A stretch of DNA of 64,000 bases. It comes from Acanthococcus lagerstroemiae. Lineage: Eukaryota; Arthropoda; Insecta; Hemiptera; Eriococcidae. Position 1 is the stretch's first letter, and the number at the start of each line of letters is the position of its first letter. The DNA lies in assembly GCA_031841125.1 (NCBI GenBank), contig CM063109.1, positions 34,848,038 to 34,912,037 on the forward strand, read 5' to 3'. This document shows, in pieces, positions 56,301 to 64,000 of this stretch. The notes beneath the pieces were generated by a model. That model was not told the origin of the DNA. It did not search any database and saw only the letters and a list, made by a program, of their open reading frames with translations. Position numbers and translations under genes: made by a program.

Positions 56301-56850
56301 AACAGCTTACCTTACCTCTTCTAAATCCATTGAAGGGTTTCTTTCAGTTTTTCAAATCTTTTTTTATGGCACAGTACTTAGTAGTCAACTGTCAACAATA
56401 ACAACGCATACGAAATTAAAGAATTAGAATAAAATCGAAATCGTTGCTTATCAGTTACCGCTTGTCATTATAGATTATAGTGTTTATTTTTCACTATAAT
56501 ATTATTGTCATCTCCTTGGCTCTGTACATTGAAAACGACGCTCCCACAATAATGAAGATCAAAAGAGCACTACTGAAAAAGGAAAAAAAAACGAAGAGGA
56601 AAAAAAAATGATTGCAAGAGGCTCATTGCCAACCCTAATAAAATCGAGATTGTTACTATTATTTTTTATATTTCCAATTAATTCTTTTCTCGAAAATAAA
56701 GCGCATTGAACTGAACTGTGACTGAAACCAAAGAGCATACTGGAAACGAAAAACAAAATAGTGATTCCAAAAAAACTAAAAGAAATTGTAAAGGGTTCAA
56801 ATATCTTATCAAGTGCACCAAGGTAACCTATAGTAATCTGGGACACAGAA
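53361..56850. other. No gene seen
   Basis: AT-rich. The frame at 55594-55830 (78 residues) has no recognisable motif. Nothing repeated stands out. Confidence 0.4.
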
Positions 56851-56854
56851 ATAG

Positions 56855-57465
56855 AATGAATAAATGAGGTTACCTATCTTGGTTAATTTGAGGACAGAAG
56901 AGGGGAAGAGATTTCAGCAAGGATTAAGGAAGAATGGGGAAAATTTCTGGAAAGGTAACCATCTCATTAAAGTCAGAAATAGGGAACAAAGGCACACAAC
57001 CATGCCGCATTTATGGAGCTCAAACATGGGCATTAAAAAAAAACTAACATAGAAGGTCCAGACGTATTGAGGTTGCAATGGAATGATCAATGTTAGGAAT
57101 AAGGAAAAAGAAGGACAAAATAAGAGTGTAGAAATAAGAGGACGAACTGGTACTAGGGAGTTAGGATACACCATGGCATATTTGTGGGCAAAAGGAAGGT
57201 AGGTGGGAAAGGGAGGTTGATAGTGGATTCTAGGTGACCAGAAGCGTCGTTCTAAAAGCCCAATTACCCGCTGGTGGGACGAAATTGTTTAAAGAATATG
57301 GATTGGTTTTGAGAAATGAAGCAAGAGATAAGAAAAAATTGAAGTATCAGAGGGAGTGCTGGGATAAAAATGATGGAGATGACCTACGTATGGACCTGTG
57401 TCACTAGGATGTATTTGTAACCCAGTATAAGAGCTGTATAATAATAATAATAATAATAATAACAA
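56855..57465 (+). pseudogene. RTE-like LINE 3' end relic
   Basis: The plus strand, over several frames, reads NEVTYLGQ...EDRRGEEISARIKEEWGKF, then IYGAQTWALKK, RNKEKEG, VEIRGRTGTRELGYTMAYLW and PITRWWDEIV. These are the same blocks in the same order as the C-terminal LINE domain at 25126-25566. It ends in an (AAT)n run at 57440-57460, the usual 3' tail. Many stops and frameshifts; RT itself is absent. Confidence 0.72.
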
Positions 57466-57469
57466 AATA

Positions 57470-59960
57470 ATAGCAGGTTGCAGAAGCTTGTAAACTCGTG
57501 AGTTCATTCTGTGCCCCAATAATGATTCGGTTGAAGGGATTTTACAGCGAAATTAGTGTCGAACATGCAAGAGCCTGCCTGTATTGGCATTTTGCGACAT
57601 CTGTCTTGCGCTATAAGTTTAGTAATTTACCGGACTCGTGTACGCCAATATTAAAGCCATTTATTAATGCTCATAACACTTTTCACCCCATCGGATCCCG
57701 GAGCACTGTTCGCTGGTTGACGCACAGTTTTTCTGCCGCGTGTACAAAGGGGTTGACGAGTTCACGCTGCCCTATCGAAGCGATTTCGTTTTTCTGCTCG
57801 TCCACCGGGTCTGTCATTTTGTTTTTCAACTGTTGAATTTCAGCGAAAGTCCGAGAAGGTTAAATGTGGTAATCGTTTTTGCTTTCATTTTACGGATTCC
57901 GTGCGCAGTCTTTCGAGTCGGTGCTCCACCCAACGACGACATTTTCTCAGCCCCAAAGAACGATCATCGTGTCCGAGTGATTAATTAATGAAATTAGAAA
58001 AAATTACAGTTTAACTGCCGACGTTAAAACCGTAATTACAGCGCTGGTTATGTTTTATTTAAAAAAATATACTAAAGTTGCAGCGAATAATATACTTTAA
58101 TTAGGATGACGAAATGATAAGTTCTATTTTCGGGTAATTAATCAACGAATATGTATTACGAATTTGTAGCGTAGAGTTGGAAGTGCGAGAGAGCTAATTT
58201 ATCGATGGCGGGGAAAAAAGTTTCGTGTTGCGGCGAAGAGTTTTTTCATTTTATATACAGAACGCGCCAGCGCACGAGCACGGTGTGAGGAAATTAAAAA
58301 GTCAAATTAAGGTGTAGGGATAGAAGAGAAATGCCGTTGTAATTATCTAAGGAACACGTTAGCATGTATCGCGGCGTGATGGATTCGTGATATGAAAATT
58401 AAGGTAGGCTGTCGTCGCATTTTCGATGAATTAATTTCTGAACAGAATGGCGTGAGAAATGCAGATTCTCATTGTGTGTGTACGGCTCGGTCTGTTCTAA
58501 ATCTCACTAAGGCCTGAGACGGAACCATGGACTGCCTATTTAACTAGAATGCAGAAGATCGAGCTGTAAACTCACATTTCGTAAACCTGTGTAACACAAA
58601 ACAGTTGATGTGCAGTCTGAAGCTGAGTAAGGATGGCCCAAAATCCAGCAAATTTTGGAAAGTTCTTCTCCCAGTGGCTAAACTCGTTCCGGTCGGTTTT
58701 GTAATCGACCAGCTAAAAGTTTCAAAAAATCCAACAAATTTAAGGAATTCCGCCGGGGAGTCTGATTTAACATAGAAATCCATAAAAAGAAAGCTGAAAT
58801 TTTGCTATAAGGCTCCAAAAAATCGAGTTCAGTTGAAAAATGTGTTCAACCATGTGGCATTTTTTCATGAACGACCCAAAAACAGGGTGTCCATGAAGAA
58901 ATGCCGACATTTGTCTCCGGTCGCACCTTCCTGCCTTACGACCGGAGGACGTGCTTAGTTCGAAAGATCGGCGTAAGTGGCCGACCAAAAAAAGCCCAGA
59001 AAGTCTTGAGGAAGCATCCCAACTAGCTCACAAGAGACCTCTCAGGCGTGGTATTGCCAAGGATAGGAAGGTGGTTACCCAGATCACATGCCAAGTCGTT
59101 TCAAGTTCCGGAACGAAAAAGTGAAGTAAAACTAAAAACTTACGTTCTCACATTCTCCTGCAAATTCCCATGGCTCCCCCCTTCACAAAAGGAACCTTAG
59201 AACATAACAAACATTTTATTCAGGAAATAAAAATAGATAATTAGAAATTCCGCGAACGAAAACCACATGGCGGGTGGCGGACATAAAATGAAAACCTCGA
59301 AAAAACGAAGAAAAACAGCAATAATGCACGATTCCGGTGGCGGAAAGTTCACGCATCCGCGAAAACGGCAGTTCACGGTACTCCAAAAAGAAATAAGTCC
59401 GATTAACGAAAAATTCATAAAACCAAAAAAGCTTGCAAAGGTGACCAGCAAGAAGAAACAGAGAAAAGTTAAAGTATCCCCGGAAAACCTTTTGCGGATT
59501 ACAGGTACAACAAGATGGTAAGGAAAAGGTAGGAGGAGGGAAAGGAAATGGAAAACGCATCGACGTCACTCCACATGCAGATTTTTGCCTGCATACGGAA
59601 TGGCGAGGGAATGAGGAGAGGAATCGGTGGGATCACTCGAGCTTACTTTAGTCGAACTGCAGTTATCGCCTTTTACCATGCCACTACCATAAAAAAATCG
59701 TTCTCTTTCGTTTAGGAATAGAGTGTCTCCAGCTACCGAGAATGTTGAATAAAAGTTAATTGGAAGGTGAATGACCTCTGAATTTGGAGCAAAAAGTACA
59801 TGTTTTTGAACCTCGAACATTACAAACCATAGAAACCGAGTACAAGCCTGTAAAGATTGTCTACCGGGATTTCAGAAACGCTAAATCCATGTATCAAACT
59901 TAGTGGTCCAAACCCCCATTTTGAAGAATCCTGAAAAATGACTATTTTTGGAGTCCTTGA
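57470..59960. other. No TE recognised; short frames of unknown meaning
   Basis: Frames at 57498-57836 (112 residues) and 59267-59521 (84 residues, lysine-rich) have no motif I recognise. They may be chance. Confidence 0.35.
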
Positions 59961-59965
59961 ATTCT

Positions 59966-60342
59966 CAGGGCGTCTACAGGTGCTGAAAAATCCAAGTCCT
60001 GAATTTCGAAAGTAGGTCCTAAAAGTCCTGAAAAGTGTTGAAATTGAAAAAAAAAATAATTGGAAAGTCGTTCATTTTTGTGAGGAATACTCAAAAATAA
60101 ATTTTTTGCGATTCCTGTGTAATATGGATGGTCATTAAAAAGTGTAGGCAGGATCTATATTCACAAGGAGGGGGGAAGTGGGGGAGAAAAAGGAGGGAGG
60201 GGTAAAAGGGATAAAATTATTGAAAACGGGGAAAAAATGTTTGTACACTCGGGGAAAAGATGGTAAATATTACGGCTACAGTCCTGCAAAAGGTCCTGAA
60301 AAAGTACTTCATTTTTACGTTTCAATTTCTGTAGACTTCCTG
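59966..60342. mobile_element. MITE-like element, 377 bp, CAGGGCGTCTACAG ends
   Basis: CAGGGCGTCTACAG at the left is mirrored by CTGTAGACTTCCTG at the right. Both sides carry AGTCCTGAA/GGTCCTGAAAA words inside. A possible target word TGAATTCT/TGAATTTT overlaps the right end, so the boundary is uncertain. Confidence 0.6.
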
Positions 60343-60605
60343 AATTTTTCGATATTCTTTCAATTGTAGCCCCTACCAGTAAAGGTCCGCAGGAGGTAAA
60401 CGCAAGATAACTTCGAAATTATTCAACACTGCTTCAGTATCGATGACAGGATTGCTTCGTGTCCTAGTACTGATGTACTTGAAACGGTGTTAAATAATTT
60501 TGAAGTTTTTTTATTCCTGCAACTTGTAGACTCTAATTGGTAGGCGTTACCATCAAAATAACCTCAAAAATGAATTTAGCGACTCCAATAACCCCATTTT
60601 CGATG

Positions 60606-60624
60606 TATATATATATATATATAA
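60606..60624. repeat. TA dinucleotide microsatellite
   Basis: An alternating TATATA run of about 19 bases. Confidence 0.85.
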
Positions 60625-60629
60625 CGGTA

Positions 60630-63600
60630 TTATCTATACTTTTCTAGGTTCTGCCCTCTCAGTGGAACCTTCACAATGGGTGTTTGAACCTATTGGATTT
60701 CATAAACGGATCTAGCTTTTCTGGAATCTGAGTATACAACCGTTTTTATGCTTTTATTCCGTTTCTGCGGTCTGTAATGTTTGAAGCTTTTTCTATACTA
60801 GAAGCTTGACGTCCTTCCTGGCCGTTTGACGGCCATATTATTCGCTGTCTATCTTTCTTCCTCTTCTACCTGGCTGTTTCACTGACCGTTAACTGATTGA
60901 ATGACTGATTGTTTAGTTGTCAGACCCGTTTGCTGTTGGGTTAACTGTTCTGCTATCTCGGACCCTGAACTTCTTTTTTGACCTGTCATGCACCACATCC
61001 AAGCAGAAACTACTCAAGACCTCTGTGATTGGGTGAATGTATTCAGCAGACTCTTGCATCTAGGTTAGCTGGCCTCGATAAGCCTATCATTTATAATTGC
61101 GACGTGTAACGTTCGCTATCACTGTGGGACGAGAACTCCAGTATCCAAGACAGACCGAATGAGATTCGTGTATCATCCATCGAAACCCATTTTCTGTGAT
61201 TGTATTCACTGTTTTTGGAAGCTTCAAAGTAAAATTGCAGATTTGCTTATGGGGAATCATATGTTAGACTTGACCCCCCCCCTGTGTTGTGGCACATGTC
61301 TTTTGACGGGGTCCTGCGGCTCACACTTTCGAGAGGAGCCCAGGCCATCTCTTTTTTCCGACATAAGGTACCTTTTCACAGAGCGCCACACAAATATTGC
61401 CGTGTTGTCAGATCGCTCGTCCGAATCTCTTCGAGTTCGCCTTCGTAGTTTTTCAATGTCCAAAACATGTGTGGAAAATTTCCGTTATTTGGCCCAAAGC
61501 GGGCACCGCACGAGGTTCTAAGGCTGATCAAGGTGCCGCGAATGCGGCGCTGTTCGACTAGTTTTTTCATGATGTCACTCATTTTGTCTGAAAGTCGTTG
61601 ATTCAAGAGATTAGTATCGTTTTCTTTTACCACCTCAATTTTTGTCAACGTTATCAAGGTGTTTATTTTATTTTATTTTTTATTTATTTTTTGTTTAAAT
61701 GCAACTCACTAACCTGTCGGTGTTTTTTAGTAACATTTTAAGTTGAATAATGGATGCACTATTCCTCATCAGTTTCAGTCATTGTACGAGGGGGGGGGGG
61801 TCGTCTTGGATTTTTTCTTTCTCTCTCCATACGCTTTTGCTAGGCTATTAACATTGAAATCTTTCCATGTCCCTTTTACGTTATAAATATTAAAATTCCT
61901 TCCTGTATTGAAAAATATGATGTTATGATGTTGAGAGTATTAGAATAGAAATATTTTTCGTATTTCGAAAACATTGCAGGGACCAATTCAGTCTGACAGT
62001 TCTGTCTTAGGCAGTAAAGGCGTATGGGGAGTTTGGTCAAATACCGAGAGTGTTCAGACTTCCGTCGTTCGCCGATAGCTGTGGAAGCTTTATGTATTCT
62101 CAAAACTTGCAATGTATTTTGGAAACTGACCGGCAGTGTAGAAGTTGATGAAAATGGAAGGAAAATGCGAAAACGGTGTTGGTGAATTGTCAACAAACAC
62201 CGTAAGTTGAACTGGAGAATCGTAAAATTGCGAGCTACTCATTCGGTGCCAGAAGAGCTTTCTGTCTTTGCCCAGTGATTATGGAAACTCCATCAGGTCG
62301 AGTACCTAGTTTTTCCAGTTGGCAAGATTGATGTTTGTGCTTTGAAAAATTGAAATTTAGTTTGACCCCTCCCACAATCTTTTTGTTACATCCTGGCTGA
62401 CACTAGTTGCACAATTCAATATAGGACCACTTTTCCATTAGAAGGCAGCAATGACTATACTGGCGCCGTATGCGCATGAACTGAACATAAATAATTGTAT
62501 ACTTTCCAAAACGGAGCATCTCCAAAGGGGCACGTTATCTGTTTCGATCTCGAGGGCCCACATCTCGGTACAAATCCATAAAGAAAGATGTATGACGAAA
62601 AATATTTCTTGACTGCGAATGAGAAACTATCGCCCATTATGAAACGGAAGTCGTTTCGTAGGACACCCCGCCGTTAGACGATACTTAAAGAGTTACAAAA
62701 CTCTCGAAATATGACTCCACGATTATAGCCGTAAACTAGTCTGAACTCGGAGAGGTCGGAGTTACCAGACACGCGGAAAGTGTAAGCACCGCCATAAGCT
62801 TTTAGGTGCAGAAGAGTGAGGAGGGGGCGAAATTTCCAAAAGTCGTTTGCAGTGATTTAAGTGCAACGAAAATGGATGCAGTCGCGATGCTCCGCGGCGG
62901 AAAAGTATAATTCGCTGAATTTTCAGCGTCGAATAATTCACACTCGAATCTTCCAAAACTTTTGTGCTTTTAATTTATATCAACCGGAATCTCCTTTTTT
63001 GACATTCTTGAAATCGTGTGCACATTTTTTGTTGTTCAACAATCGCGAAACAAAACACTGTTCCACGATTGACTTATCTTCCATTGTATTCCAGTTATGC
63101 GAATTCGAATAGCAGATTTACAGTAACGAAAACACTCATGTGTCGGAAGAAATGACCAGTGCTGTTGCAGCTATCATCAGCTGGTCATAATCCGTGGGGC
63201 TAATCGACCTGTAAAGCAGCTGAAATACCGAAAACATGGGTAAAACTTCGATCTGTACAGTAACTCAGCTTTACATCAGAAGCTCCCTCGAAAGAGTAAC
63301 TTTTACTGCATAGTTCCAATGATACGGTAATTCGGATAGAGGTAAAAGTTGAACTACGAACAGCCGCAATGTTAGTACGTGGGCTGCGCATCAAGTTTTT
63401 AGATTTTATACGTCAAGCCAGAGAAGACTGTATAAGAAGTTACAGCTAGTTCTTGACTTGGCAAAAACTTTTTGACATTTCAGGAGTGAATACAGTGTTT
63501 TTCCATTTAAACGTCATCAAAATCGCTTCGTTCATATTGAGCTGTACTTCATTTGAAGATGCGAGGCGAAACGAACGCACAAAATCTGCTTACTCTCATT

Positions 63601-64000
63601 TAGCCACTTGCATAATACTATGTAAGTTACCTATAAAAGCGAAAATGACAACTTGCAATACTTTTCGAAAACGAGTAATTACTCTAAAACGTGCAACAGG
63701 AAAGTTACGAAAAGTTCCGGCGTAAACCAATTACGTGTATGGATCGGACTGGGTTTTCAATTTCCTTCGACCGAAAATGAAACCGAGAACTTGCAAGATT
63801 GACGCAGTACTCTTTCGTTCTTTATAATTACTACTACACCTCCAACAGCAAGTGTAATGGAAAGAACGCCAACACTGTGGCACACGAAAGAAATATTCGA
63901 TATAAAACGCCTTATTAATATTCATTTGTCGATAGTGTTCATCTGTTCGAGGTAAAATGTATCTGCGGTCTCGCGACCACTAACTGCGACCACATAATTG
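60630..64000. other. No gene recognised
   Basis: There are open frames on both strands at 61159-61657 without family motifs. A G-run lies at 61790-61799 and ATTTT-type low complexity at 61657-61695. No inverted-repeat element noted. Confidence 0.35.

Noticed and set aside
59267..59521. Lysine-rich 84-residue ORF as a nuclear or ribosomal protein
   Set aside because: No known ribosomal or nuclear protein pattern; A-rich composition explains the lysines.

Overview
The window reads as repeat-dense nuclear DNA of an arthropod, most likely an insect. It is AT-rich, has no operons or ribosome-binding sites, and has no recognisable multi-exon host gene. What can be identified is almost entirely transposable elements (TEs): R1-type and RTE-type non-LTR elements, hAT elements and their short derivatives, tRNA-headed SINEs, and an LTR retroelement with an envelope gene (errantivirus type). 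I cannot name the species; a hemipteran-like insect is only a guess.

Layout. 0-6 kb: broken LINE ORF1 (266-1081), a 227-bp near-palindrome, a hAT MITE, and a LINE fragment split by a 959-bp hAT-type element. 6-11 kb: several MITEs, a LINE 3' tail and a SINE. 12-15.5 kb: an R1-clade element with gag, endonuclease and reverse transcriptase (RT) remnants, abutting an 820-bp element with 4-bp target duplications. 18-23.5 kb: nested hAT elements, a LINE C-terminus, a CT-rich tandem array and a second SINE. 24.5-26.3 kb: a hAT transposase C-terminus split by a LINE. 27.1-32 kb (minus strand): integrase region, small ORFs and env of an LTR retroelement whose gag, protease and most of RT are missing. 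34.5-36.3 kb: a foldback element and a MITE. 37.3-43.1 kb: a composite foldback element carrying a ~280-bp satellite, a 38-bp minisatellite, two MITEs and a twin-primed LINE. 45-48 kb: MITEs and a LINE endonuclease fragment. 51-53.2 kb: degenerate AGACT-rich repeats and a hAT MITE. 56.8-57.5 kb: a LINE relic. 57.5-64 kb is mostly featureless.

The genes here do not form a pathway. What links them is insertion history. Perfect or near-perfect target-site duplications (TSDs) show order: hAT elements landed in LINEs (4435-5393; 46624-46788) and in another hAT (19546-19820), while LINEs landed in a hAT gene (24564-26252) and in a foldback arm (41139-42565). The last is the freshest, because both of its inverted halves are still open reading frames. 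The most interesting structures are the composite foldback with its twin-primed LINE, and the env-bearing retroelement with a strong splice acceptor before env and unidentified small ORFs between pol and env.
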